A program made the translations under genes and the position numbers. Shown piece by piece: positions 45,905 to 53,929 of a stretch of DNA of 64,000 bases (its first letter is position 1; every line of letters starts with the position of its first letter). Source of the DNA: Ramlibacter aurantiacus (GTDB lineage: Bacteria; Pseudomonadota; Gammaproteobacteria; Burkholderiales; Burkholderiaceae_C); NCBI RefSeq assembly GCF_016722895.1, contig NZ_JAEQNA010000005.1, forward strand, positions 124,001 to 188,000. Direction: 5' to 3'. Below the pieces are notes generated by a model. That model did not search any database and was not told the origin of the DNA. It worked only from the letters and a program-made list of their open reading frames with translations.

Positions 45905-45992
45905 TGCTGCTCTCCAAAAAATACTTAAGTCGATACTAATTAATCTTCGCCATTCGAAGATCGGGGGATTCCCTCACCACATGAGATGCTCA
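45905..45992 (-). promoter_or_regulatory. AT-rich soxY upstream region with inverted repeat
   Basis: The gap between soxD and soxY is strikingly AT-rich compared with the rest (TTAATTAGTATCGACTTAAG read leftward). ATCTTCG (45943-45949) and CGAAGAT (45955-45961) form a 7-bp inverted repeat with a 5-nt spacer. This is a candidate internal promoter and ArsR-type operator for soxYZAXB. Confidence 0.5.
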
Positions 45993-47051
45993 TCAAGGTG
46001 CTGCGCCCGTGGCCAGCCATTCGGCGATCTTGCCGGCTTCGGCCGCGCCGATGGACTGCGGCGGCATGGGGATGTTGCCCCACACGCCGCTGCCGCCTCC
46101 GCGGATGCGGCCCACCAGGTAGTCGGCCTTGCCCGCATGCTTGCCGGCTACATCGTTCCAGCTGGGTCCGACCAATTTGCGATCGGGCGAGTGGCAGGCG
46201 GTGCAGCTGTTCTTCTGCAGCAGCTCGACCGGCATTTTGCCTGCCGCCGGAGGCGCCGCTTGTGCGACAGCCTGCGCCCTGGCCGGCTGCGCACCGGGCG
46301 GACGCGTCGTCTCGGTGCCGCGCTGGGCGCCCACCAGCCGGTTCTGTTCGGCCAGGTTGCCATGCGCGTTGCGCGCGTGGTCCGGCAGCAGCGAGGTGAC
46401 CTTGGCCTCGACCTTGCAGTTGCTCATGCAGGCCGTGGCCGCCACGTCGGGTTTGGTCGTGCCCTTGAGCTCACCGCCCGGCCAGAGCGCATGGGCGGTG
46501 GTCATGCCGTTGCGATTGGGCATGCGCTGCTGCACCTGCGCGATGTTGGCGTCGCTGAGCACGAAGTTGTCCGGGACGATGCCGCCCAGGTTCAGCATGT
46601 ACGCGGTGACCGCGTACACCTCCTCGGTGCTGAGCGACTTGGGCGCGTCCCAGGGCATGGCGCGGTTGATGTAGTCCCACAGTGTCGACACGGTGGGTAC
46701 CTTCATGAGGGTGGTCCGGCCCGGGTAGTCGGTTCGCTTGAGGTTGGCCACGCGGCCGGTCTTGATGTCCTCGTCGGTGGTGCCGCCCACCAGCGGGTTG
46801 AAGACCTCGTTGGATTCGCCGAAGACGCCGTGGCAGCTCGCGCACTTGCCTTCCCAGACCTCCATGCCCTTGGCCACCGAGCCCGACCCCTTGGGCAGGC
46901 CCTGGAAGTCGGGCCGCACGTCGATGTCCCAGGCCTTCACCTCGGCCGGCGTGGCGGCGCGGCCGATGCCGGGAAAGCGGTCCTGGGCCTGCGCGGCCAC
47001 GGCCACGGCACCCAGTGCCGCGGCGAGCAGCGCCTCACGAAACCTGGACAT
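45993..47051 (-). CDS. soxD: SoxD di-haem cytochrome c
   Basis: Haem subunit of the SoxCD sulfane dehydrogenase, 352 residues with a signal peptide ending AAQAQ. Two CxxCH sites are seen: Cys70-Ala-Ser-Cys73-His74 (GKCASCHGVFGES) and Cys283-Thr-Ala-Cys286-His287 (NSCTACHSPD). A Pro/Ala-rich linker (about residues 250-272) separates the second haem domain. A further pair, Cys208 and Cys212 (ACMSNC), may form a disulfide. It overlaps soxC by 17 bp. Confidence 0.94.
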   Translation of the reverse strand: MSRFREALLAAALGAVAVAAQAQDRFPGIGRAATPAEVKAWDIDVRPDFQGLPKGSGSVAKGMEVWEGKCASCHGVFGESNEVFNPLVGGTTDEDIKTGRVANLKRTDYPGRTTLMKVPTVSTLWDYINRAMPWDAPKSLSTEEVYAVTAYMLNLGGIVPDNFVLSDANIAQVQQRMPNRNGMTTAHALWPGGELKGTTKPDVAATACMSNCKVEAKVTSLLPDHARNAHGNLAEQNRLVGAQRGTETTRPPGAQPARAQAVAQAAPPAAGKMPVELLQKNSCTACHSPDRKLVGPSWNDVAGKHAGKADYLVGRIRGGGSGVWGNIPMPPQSIGAAEAGKIAEWLATGAAP

Positions 47052-48384
47052 TCTTCACCTCCCCGCTTTCCTGCACCAGCCACGACTGCACCGCGTTGTT
47101 GTGGTAGATCGAGCGCGTGCCGCGCACCTCGCGCAGCTGGCGCAGGGACGGCTGCACGTACCCCGTGTCGTCCATCGCGCGGCTCTGGATGATGGCGGGC
47201 TTGCCGTCCCACACCCAGTCGATGTTGAAGCGGGTCAGGCACTTGCTCATGACCGGGTCCTGCAGCCGCGCGGTGCGCCAGTTGCGGCCGCCGTCGACCG
47301 ACACGTCGACCCGCTTGACCTTGCCGCGGCCCGACCAGGCCAGCCCGGAGATGCTGTAGAAGCCTTTGTCCAGCAGCACCTGGCCCCCGGACGGCGTGGT
47401 GACCACGCTCTTGCACTCCTGGATGCTGGTGTACTGGCGGTGCGTGCCGTCGGGCAACAGGTCGACGTAGTGCACGGCCTCGTCCTTGGTGCCCCAGGGC
47501 TGGTCGCCCAGCTCCAGCCGGCGCAGGTACTTGACCCAGCTCACGCCCTGCACGCCGGGCACCACCAGCCTCAGCGGATAACCGTTTTCCGGCCGGAGCA
47601 TCTCGCCGTTCTGGCCGTAGGCCACCAGCACCTCGCCGGAGCGGACCAGGCTCATGGGGATGGTGCGCGTCATCGACGAGCCGTCCGCGCCCTCGGCGAG
47701 CACGAAGCGGCCCTTGTTCAGGTCGGCGCCCGCGAGCTCCAGCAGCGTGATCAGCGGCACGCCGGTGAATTCGCTGCACGACAGCATGCCGTGGGTGTAC
47801 TGGCAGGTCGGCACCGCGACATTGCCCCACTCCATGCCGGTGTTGGCGCCGCACTCGATGAAGTGGAAGCGCGACACCGAGGGCAGCCGCATGATCTCGT
47901 CCATGGTGAACACCCTGGGGGTCTTCACCAGCCCGTTGACCATCAGGCGATGCCTGGACGGGTCGATGTCCCACCAGCCCTGGTGGTGGCGCTCGAAGTG
48001 CAAGCCGCTCGGGGTGACGATGCCAAACAGCGACTGCAGCGGCGCGAAGGACACGCTCGCCTGCCGGGTCTGCGTCAACCCCGGGCTCTGCCGGCGCTGC
48101 ACGTTGGCCTCCCACTTGGAGGGCTTGCCATAGCCGTCGGTCACGACCGGCTGGCCCAGGCCCCTGGAGTGCTCGGGCAACTCCAGGATCGCCGGGTCGC
48201 CGTCGCCCGGCGTCGCGGCCCTGGCCATGCCGGCCGTGGCGACGCCGGCGGCGGCCGCGAAGGCGCTGCGGATGAAATCGCGCCGGCCTTCGCGCGCTTC
48301 GGCGAACACCTGGCGCACGCCCGCCGTGTCGATGAAATTCTCAGGCGCCTTGATCAGCCTGCCCGATGTCTGCCTGGAATCCAC
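47035..48384 (-). CDS. soxC: SoxC molybdenum subunit of sulfane dehydrogenase
   Basis: A 449-residue sulfite-oxidase-fold enzyme that, with SoxD, oxidises the sulfane sulfur on SoxY and yields six electrons. The molybdopterin-ligating cysteine is Cys178 (FHFIECGANTGMEW). A Tat motif is present (GRRDFIRSAFAAAAGV), preceded by a 33-residue N-terminal extension. The start codon is GTG at 48384 with an excellent GAGGAGGA 4-5 nt upstream. Presence of soxCD means thiosulfate can be oxidised fully without sulfur globules. Confidence 0.95.
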   Translation of the reverse strand: MDSRQTSGRLIKAPENFIDTAGVRQVFAEAREGRRDFIRSAFAAAAGVATAGMARAATPGDGDPAILELPEHSRGLGQPVVTDGYGKPSKWEANVQRRQSPGLTQTRQASVSFAPLQSLFGIVTPSGLHFERHHQGWWDIDPSRHRLMVNGLVKTPRVFTMDEIMRLPSVSRFHFIECGANTGMEWGNVAVPTCQYTHGMLSCSEFTGVPLITLLELAGADLNKGRFVLAEGADGSSMTRTIPMSLVRSGEVLVAYGQNGEMLRPENGYPLRLVVPGVQGVSWVKYLRRLELGDQPWGTKDEAVHYVDLLPDGTHRQYTSIQECKSVVTTPSGGQVLLDKGFYSISGLAWSGRGKVKRVDVSVDGGRNWRTARLQDPVMSKCLTRFNIDWVWDGKPAIIQSRAMDDTGYVQPSLRQLREVRGTRSIYHNNAVQSWLVQESGEVKNVQVS

Positions 48385-48410
48385 GTGTCCTCCTCGTCGC
48401 CCGTCCCGGA

Positions 48411-48425
48411 CTGATAAATCATCAG
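48411..48425. promoter_or_regulatory. Inverted repeat upstream of soxC
   Basis: CTGAT-AAATC-ATCAG lies 27 bp before the soxC start, next to an AT-rich TATATTC segment (leftward reading). It is a candidate regulator site; the arms are short. Confidence 0.4.
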
Positions 48426-48489
48426 CCGTGAATATAAGGATAGGCGAATGTGAAGGCCCGGCCCCCCCGCCGATGCTCGGGGATTTCCC

Positions 48490-48978
48490 TTAGCCGGCGG
48501 CTGCGCGATTGGCGGTTTCGATCCGCTGGTCCAGGTAGGCGCCGTAGAAATCGGGGTTGCCCACCCCCACCAGGCGCGGGGCCAGCTCCGCCCCGCCCCG
48601 GCCCAGGAACAGCAGCGTGGGCGCCACGCGCACGTTCCACTCGCGCACCAGCTGCTCATGCGTCGTGGGGCGGCCCTGCGGGTCGGCCACGGGCGCGGGC
48701 AGGTTGAGCTCGATCTGCACCACCGGCTGGCCTTCGGCGCGCAACGGCAGCAGGTACGACTCGCGCACCAGCTTGCAATAGGGGCAGCCTTCCAGGCTGA
48801 CCATCAGGACCAGCGACTTGCGACGGGCCCCTGCGCGGGCGATCTCGGCCTGCAGCGAGGCCGGTCGTGGCAACGACGGCACGGCGCCCGATGCGCCGGC
48901 GCGCAGCGGCCAAAGCGCGGCCGCCGCTGCCGCCACCGAAACGCGCAGGACGGATCGCCGTGTGCCCGCCGGGTTCAT
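48490..48978 (-). CDS. Periplasmic thioredoxin-like protein, SoxS/SoxW type
   Basis: A 162-residue exported thioredoxin-fold protein. An RR-containing signal (TRRSVLRVSVAAAAAALWPL) is followed by the active site CPYC (Cys65, Cys68 in EGCPYCKLVRESYL) and the cis-proline VRVAPTLLFLGRGG. In Sox systems such proteins keep SoxY reduced and active. Co-translated with the metallohydrolase (4-bp overlap at 48975-48978) and placed directly upstream of soxC. Confidence 0.88.
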   Translation of the reverse strand: MNPAGTRRSVLRVSVAAAAAALWPLRAGASGAVPSLPRPASLQAEIARAGARRKSLVLMVSLEGCPYCKLVRESYLLPLRAEGQPVVQIELNLPAPVADPQGRPTTHEQLVREWNVRVAPTLLFLGRGGAELAPRLVGVGNPDFYGAYLDQRIETANRAAAG

Positions 48979-49934
48979 GGCACCTGCCGCTCCATCAGCA
49001 GGTAGGTGTTGTAGGCGTTCATGCGGTTGGCCGCGCGGAACAGCGGCAGGTGCTCGAAACGCGACCAGTCGGCCCGGGCATAGGCCTCGTCGAAGGGCTC
49101 CATCTCTTTCGCCGCCTTGCCCATGGTCTCGCGCAGATAAGCCAGGTAGTCGCGCGTCAGGCGCAGGTCTTCGCGGGCGGTCGTGGACAGGGGGCCGTGG
49201 CCGGGCACGACCACCTGGGGTTCCATCTTCAGCAGGGTGTCGAGCGCGGCGATCCATTGCCGGCTGTCGGCCTGGCCGACGAAGGGAATGCGCCCGCGGA
49301 ACACCATGTCGCCGGCGAACAGGACGCCTTCGGACGCCAGCAGCACGACCAGGTCCTCGGGCGTGTGTGCCGGCCCCACCGGCTGCAGCAGCAGCCGGGT
49401 GCCGCCCACGACCAGTTCGCCCGGCCCGTCGATCCACTGGTCGGGCACGACGAGCTCGGTGCGCTCGTCGATCCAGGGCGCGAGGTCCGCCCGCGAGGCG
49501 CGCAGGCGCGACGCGGCGGTGTCCGAGTGGATGTACTCTAGCGCCGCCCGGTGCGCCACGATGCGGGCGCCGCGCTTGCGGAACTCCTGCAGACCGTAGA
49601 TGTGATCGGCGTGGTAGTGCGTGACGACCACGTGCGTGACCGGGCGTGGCGTGACCCGCGCGATCTCGTCCAGCAGCTCGCGCGCGAGCTGCGGCGAACC
49701 CAGCGCATCGATGACGACCACGCCCGCCGGCGTGACCACGAAACCGGCGTTGGAGATGAAGTTGCGGTTGGCCGGCGTGCCGAGCGCCGCATCGCCCTGC
49801 ACGAACCAGGCCGAGGGCGACACCTGCTGGGCCACGACCCTGCGCGGCGCGGCCGCGCCGGCGAACACGGCGCCGGACAGGGTGAGGGCCGCACAACCGG
49901 CGGCGATGAGCTTGCAGAACGAGCGCAGGGCCAT
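48975..49934 (-). CDS. Metallo-beta-lactamase-fold hydrolase, SoxH-like
   Basis: A 319-residue exported metallohydrolase. The signal peptide ends VFAGAAA, and the Zn motif is THYHADH (His106, His108, Asp110, His111). Later ligands are in GPAHTPEDL, FAGDMVF and VVPGHGP. SoxH-type proteins are common at the edge of sox clusters, but their substrate is not established; related proteins occur with PQQ enzymes. Its stop overlaps the thioredoxin start. Confidence 0.86.
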   Translation of the reverse strand: MALRSFCKLIAAGCAALTLSGAVFAGAAAPRRVVAQQVSPSAWFVQGDAALGTPANRNFISNAGFVVTPAGVVVIDALGSPQLARELLDEIARVTPRPVTHVVVTHYHADHIYGLQEFRKRGARIVAHRAALEYIHSDTAASRLRASRADLAPWIDERTELVVPDQWIDGPGELVVGGTRLLLQPVGPAHTPEDLVVLLASEGVLFAGDMVFRGRIPFVGQADSRQWIAALDTLLKMEPQVVVPGHGPLSTTAREDLRLTRDYLAYLRETMGKAAKEMEPFDEAYARADWSRFEHLPLFRAANRMNAYNTYLLMERQVP

Positions 49935-49997
49935 CGGGACTCCTTGATAAGCCGCGACTGATTTTAGGGGCCCTGGCGGCCGCCCGGAAGGACGGCG

Positions 49998-50336
49998 CTA
50001 CTTCAGTTCGGATTCGATGGCGATCTGGGTGCAGACCGCGCGGCAGAGCGTGACGACCCGGTCGTTGATGATGCGGTAGAAGATCTGCACGCCTTCACGC
50101 CGCCGGCCGATCACCCCCGCCTGGTAGAGCGTGTTGAGGTGCTGCGACATGTTGGGCTGCGTGGTGTCGATTTCTTCCAGCAGCTGGCTCACGTTCTTCT
50201 CGCCGTTGCACAGGCTGCTGATGATCTTCAGCCGCATCGGGGCGGACATGACCCGGAAGATCTCGGCCGCGGTTTCGAACACCTCGTCGGACTCGATGCC
50301 GCTGCCGACGTCCTGGACCGCCTGTCGCCTTGCCAT
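49998..50336 (-). CDS. ArsR family regulator, SoxR/SqrR-type thiol sensor
   Basis: A 112-residue winged-helix repressor: IFRVMSAPMRLKIISSLCNG, NVSQLLEEIDTTQPNMSQHL (recognition helix), GVIGRRREGVQIFYRIINDR. Cys43 and the C-terminal Cys98/Cys102 match in position the pair that forms a polysulfide bridge in SqrR/BigR-type sulfide sensors and SoxR of sox clusters. It lacks the ELCVCDL metal site of classical ArsR proteins. Predicted to repress the sox genes until reactive sulfur appears. Confidence 0.88.
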   Translation of the reverse strand: MARRQAVQDVGSGIESDEVFETAAEIFRVMSAPMRLKIISSLCNGEKNVSQLLEEIDTTQPNMSQHLNTLYQAGVIGRRREGVQIFYRIINDRVVTLCRAVCTQIAIESELK

Positions 50337-50409
50337 ATGGGTTCTGCCGTTGCCGCTGGGAATGGAGGCCGTATCGTAGCGGGCGGCCGTCGCACTTGGC
50401 CCTCGAGGG

Positions 50410-50838
50410 TCAAGGCTTGATGTAGGCATATCGTTCGCGCGACTGGAGCTGGCCGATGCGCGCCACCCCCGACGGGGTGAATTCGGCGTCCATGCTGAAC
50501 TGGTCCTTCTTCAGTTCGCGATTGCGCAGCGTGATCTCGCAGACCTCGAAACGCACGCCGCGGGCCTTGAGCGCGCTCACCAGCGAGGCGTAGTCGATGT
50601 TCGGGTTCTTCTTGTCCTTGGCGCCCTCCATCAGGAAGTCGACGCCGTTGGCGTGCGTCACCACCATGATCTTGGTCTCGGGGGCCACATCGAGATGGTT
50701 GCGGATGTTGCGAAGGCCCTTGGTGGCCTGGGTCTCGGCGTCGTCGATGTGGTAGACGACCTTGTCCTGTGCGAAGGAGGTGGCCGAGAACAGGAACAGC
50801 GCGGCGGACGCCGCCAGCAGGCGCAGGAATCGGGGCAT
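50410..50838 (-). CDS. Exported DsrE-like protein
   Basis: A 142-residue protein with signal peptide (RFLRLLAASAALFLFSATSF AQ) and a DsrE/F fold: KVVYHIDDAETQATKGLRNI, KIMVVTHANGVDFLMEGA, LVSALKARGVRFEVCEITLR. The single cysteine Cys100 stands where DsrE-family proteins carry their sulfur-transfer thiol. The position at the head of the sox operon and divergent from a YeeE/YedE transporter suggests sulfur relay or trapping in the periplasm. ATG at 50838 fits the signal peptide. Confidence 0.85.
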   Translation of the reverse strand: MPRFLRLLAASAALFLFSATSFAQDKVVYHIDDAETQATKGLRNIRNHLDVAPETKIMVVTHANGVDFLMEGAKDKKNPNIDYASLVSALKARGVRFEVCEITLRNRELKKDQFSMDAEFTPSGVARIGQLQSRERYAYIKP

Positions 50839-51037
50839 GGGGTTCTCCAATCGGGGGGGGGGCGAGCAGCGTACCCCAGCCGGCAGGGCGACAGGGCCGC
50901 GCCATAACCCTGATCGGGGACTTTTCCTATCGATGCGAGGGCGACCGGGACCCAGCCCCGCCACTACACTTTGCAACCACCTGCCGACTCCTGGAGCCCC
51001 GCGCTTTCCCGCCGGCCTTCACCACCGACTTGCCCCG

Positions 51038-52183
51038 ATGCACCCCGACCTCGACCCTTCCACGCTGGCCCTGATCGTCGTCTGGGGCGCGCTCATCCTC
51101 GGGCTCGTGCTGGGCGTGGTGGCCCAGGCCAGCCGCTTCTGCGTGCGCGGCGCCATCGCCGACTGGGTGGCGTTCCGCGGCCCCGCGCGGCTGGTGTCGT
51201 GGCTGCTGGCGGTGGCGGTGGGGGCGGTCTGCGTGCAGGCGCTGGTGAGCGGCCAGTTGCTCGACGCCGGCCGCACGATCTACTGGAGCGAGCGCTTTCC
51301 CTGGCTGTCCTACGGGGTGGGCGGGGTGCTGTTCGGCTACGGGATGATCCTGGCCGGCGGTTGTCCGCAGCGCTGCCTGGTCAAGGCCGGCCAGGGCAGC
51401 CTCAAGGCCGCGATCACGTTGGTGGTCGTGGCCATCGCGGCGCTGATGACGCTGCGCGGTGCCTTCGCGCCGCTGCGGGTCCATGGGCTCGATGCCTTCG
51501 CGCTCACGCTCACCGGGTCGCAAGACCTCGGCGGCGTGCTCGGCCAGGCACTGGGCCTGTCCGCCAACGGCATCCGCTGGGCGGTCGCCGCGGTCGGGGC
51601 GGCCACGGTATTCATGTTCGCCTGGCGCCTGCGCTCGCGCCTGGAGCCCGCGCACTGGGTCGGCGGCATCGCCGTCGGCGCGCTGGTCGGTGCGGCGTTC
51701 TTCCTCACCGGCACCATCGGCTTCGTGCCCGAGCACCCCGAAACCCTGGAGGCGGCCTGGCTGGGCACGCAATCGAAGCGGCCCGAGGGCCTGTCGTTCT
51801 CCGCCCCCATGGGGCACGCGCTCGACCTGCTCACCCTGTGGTCCGACAAGGCCACCGTGGCCACTTTCGGCGTGATGGTGTCGCTGGGCGTGGTGCTCGG
51901 TGCGTTCGCCAGCGCCAAGGCGCGTGGCGAGTTCCGGCTCGAGTCGTTCCGCACGCCGCGCGAGTTGCTCGAGCACGTGGGCGGCGGGCTGCTGATGGGG
52001 TTCGGCGGTGTCACCGCGCTGGGGTGTTCGGTCGGCAACGGCGTCACCGGACTGGCGATGCTGTCCACCGGGTCCATGCTGGCGGTGCTGGGCATCTCGG
52101 CCGGCGCCTGGCTGGCGCTCGCGCAGCAGATGCGGGCAGCGGAGCGGGCCGAGCGCGCAACGGCCGCGCCGGCGCGCGCCTGA
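51038..52183 (+). CDS. YeeE/YedE (TsuA-like) sulfur-compound transporter
   Basis: A 381-residue inner-membrane protein with about ten hydrophobic segments. The YeeE/YedE cysteine motifs are present: ASRFCVRGAIADW, LAGGCPQRCLVKAGQGS and TALGCSVGNGVTG. In TsuA these cysteines pass thiosulfate across the membrane. No TsuB/TusA gene follows, so the sulfur acceptor is elsewhere. Divergent from the DsrE-like gene over a 199-bp gap; likely part of the same sulfur regulon. Confidence 0.92.
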   Translation: MHPDLDPSTLALIVVWGALILGLVLGVVAQASRFCVRGAIADWVAFRGPARLVSWLLAVAVGAVCVQALVSGQLLDAGRTIYWSERFPWLSYGVGGVLFGYGMILAGGCPQRCLVKAGQGSLKAAITLVVVAIAALMTLRGAFAPLRVHGLDAFALTLTGSQDLGGVLGQALGLSANGIRWAVAAVGAATVFMFAWRLRSRLEPAHWVGGIAVGALVGAAFFLTGTIGFVPEHPETLEAAWLGTQSKRPEGLSFSAPMGHALDLLTLWSDKATVATFGVMVSLGVVLGAFASAKARGEFRLESFRTPRELLEHVGGGLLMGFGGVTALGCSVGNGVTGLAMLSTGSMLAVLGISAGAWLALAQQMRAAERAERATAAPARA

Positions 52184-52193
52184 GCGCGATGCT

Positions 52194-52898
52194 TCAAGCC
52201 AGGATGCGCTGAAGCAAGTCCGCCAGTGCCTCTGGCGCCGTGACGTGCGGGCTGTGGCTGGCGTCGATCTCGTGGCAGGTCCAGCCCGGCTCCGAACGCG
52301 CGCGCTGCGCGAAGGGGCGGAACGAATCCGCCGGGCCGGCACGACGGCAGTAGATGTAGGTGCGCGGCACCGGCTGGCCGCCGGCCAGGCGCACGGGCTG
52401 GCGCATGGCGGCCAGCGGGTGCATGACCCGCAGCGGCAGCATCCATTGCGCGTCGGCTGGCGGCGTGTCCGGCGGCAGCGCCTGCGGCGGCACGCGCCAG
52501 CCTTCGCCCTGCGCCTGCGCGGCGGCCTCGAAGGCGGCGCGCTGCGCCGGGGGCGCCAGGTCGAACAGGCACTGGCCATCCCGGGGTACGAAGGCGTCGA
52601 GGTAGACCACACGGGCGATGCGCTCGCGGGCCCGGTCCTCGACCACCGTGGCGACCATGCCGCCATAGCTGTGGCCGATGAGCACCACGTCCCGCAGGTC
52701 TTCGTGGCGCAGCACGCCCAGCACGTCGGACACGTGCGTCTCCAGGTCGACCGCGGGCGAGGCCAGGTGGGCGCGCTCGCCCAGGCCGGTGTAGCTGGGC
52801 GTGAACAGCTCGTGGCCCTGCTCGCGCAGGAGCGGGCGCATCTTCTTCCAGCTCCAGCCGGCGGTCCAGGCGCCGTGGGCGACGACGATCGTGGCCAC
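52194..52898 (-). CDS. Alpha/beta hydrolase, esterase type
   Basis: A 234-residue hydrolase. The nucleophile elbow is GHSYGG (Ser77), the oxyanion HGAW motif is in VVAHGAWTAGWSWK, and the catalytic histidine is probably in DASHSPHVTAPEAL. This is the plant-esterase-like/EstC group, with broad ester specificity. It is the last gene of a CocE-Bug-hydrolase operon (13-bp gap). Confidence 0.87.
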   Translation of the reverse strand: MATIVVAHGAWTAGWSWKKMRPLLREQGHELFTPSYTGLGERAHLASPAVDLETHVSDVLGVLRHEDLRDVVLIGHSYGGMVATVVEDRARERIARVVYLDAFVPRDGQCLFDLAPPAQRAAFEAAAQAQGEGWRVPPQALPPDTPPADAQWMLPLRVMHPLAAMRQPVRLAGGQPVPRTYIYCRRAGPADSFRPFAQRARSEPGWTCHEIDASHSPHVTAPEALADLLQRILA

Positions 52899-52911
52899 TC
52901 AGGGCCTCGCC

Positions 52912-53904
52912 CTACTCGGGCTTCAGGCGGGACACCCGCACCAGGGTCGCGGCGATCTCGCGCTCGCGCCGGCCGAACTCGGCGAACTCCTCGGGCGTGT
53001 TGCCCACCGGCGTGTAGAACTGCGGCGTGAGCACCTGCTCGCGGAACTTGGGGTCCTGCAGGATCTTGCGGACCTCGGCCTGCATGCGGTCGATGATGGG
53101 CTTGGGCGTGCCGGCGGCGGCGAACAGGCCGAACCAGGCGCTGGGCTTCAGGTCGAAGCCTTCCTCGGCCAGCGTCGGCACGTCGGGGAGGAACGGCGAG
53201 CGCTGCGGCGCCGGCGCGACGATGGCCTTCATGCGGCCCGACTTGATGTGCTGCAGCACGGCGCCGGTGGCCATGTAGGTCATCTGCACCTCGTTGGCGA
53301 GGGTGGCCTGGATCACCGGCGCGGCTCCCTTGTAGGGCACGTGCACGATGTCGACGCCCGCGCGGTCCTTGATGTACTCGATGAACATGTGGGCCGTGCT
53401 GCCCTCGCCGAAGCTGCCGAAGTTCAGCTTGCCGGGGTTGGCCTTGGCGTACGCCACCATGCCCTTGAGGTCATTGAACGGCACCGACGAGTTGGCCACG
53501 ATGTGCCCGTCGGCGAACACCAGGTTGGTCACCGGCGCGAGGTCCTTCACCGGGTCGTAGGGCAGGTTCTTCTGCAGCAGCGCGTTGGTCCAGACGCTGC
53601 TGCCGGTGGCGCAGAAGGTGTAGCCCGTGGGTTCGCCGCGCGCGCACACGCCGGTGCCGATGGCGGTGTTGGCGCCGGCCCGGTTCTCCACCACGAAAGG
53701 CTTGCCCAGCGATTCGCTCAGGCGTTGCGCCAGCGGCCGCACCAGGCCGTCGAGCACGCCGCCCGGGGCATACGGCACGACCAGGGTCACCGGCCTCGTG
53801 GGCCAGTCCTGGGCGGGGGGCTGGCCCTGGGCCCAGGCGGTGCCGGCGAACGCGAGGCATAGGGCGGGAAAGAGCGCGAGCTGGCGCAAGGTCTTGAAAG
53901 GCAT
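52912..53904 (-). CDS. Bug/TctC family substrate-binding protein
   Basis: A 330-residue periplasmic binding protein. Signal peptide QLALFPALCLAFAGTAWAQG, then DWPTRPVTLVVPYAPGGVLD and PFVVENRAGANTAIGTGVCA, the Bug signature. It sits between a CocE-type hydrolase and an esterase, so its ligand may be an ester, amide or their acid product. No TctAB genes nearby. Confidence 0.92.
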   Translation of the reverse strand: MPFKTLRQLALFPALCLAFAGTAWAQGQPPAQDWPTRPVTLVVPYAPGGVLDGLVRPLAQRLSESLGKPFVVENRAGANTAIGTGVCARGEPTGYTFCATGSSVWTNALLQKNLPYDPVKDLAPVTNLVFADGHIVANSSVPFNDLKGMVAYAKANPGKLNFGSFGEGSTAHMFIEYIKDRAGVDIVHVPYKGAAPVIQATLANEVQMTYMATGAVLQHIKSGRMKAIVAPAPQRSPFLPDVPTLAEEGFDLKPSAWFGLFAAAGTPKPIIDRMQAEVRKILQDPKFREQVLTPQFYTPVGNTPEEFAEFGRREREIAATLVRVSRLKPE

Positions 53905-53929
53905 GGTTGTCTCCTCGGAAGAAAGCGTT

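Noticed and set aside
49998..50336. Metal-sensing ArsR/SmtB regulator
   Set aside because: The ELCVCDL-type metal motif is absent, while cysteine positions fit the thiol-sensing SqrR/SoxR group within a sox cluster.
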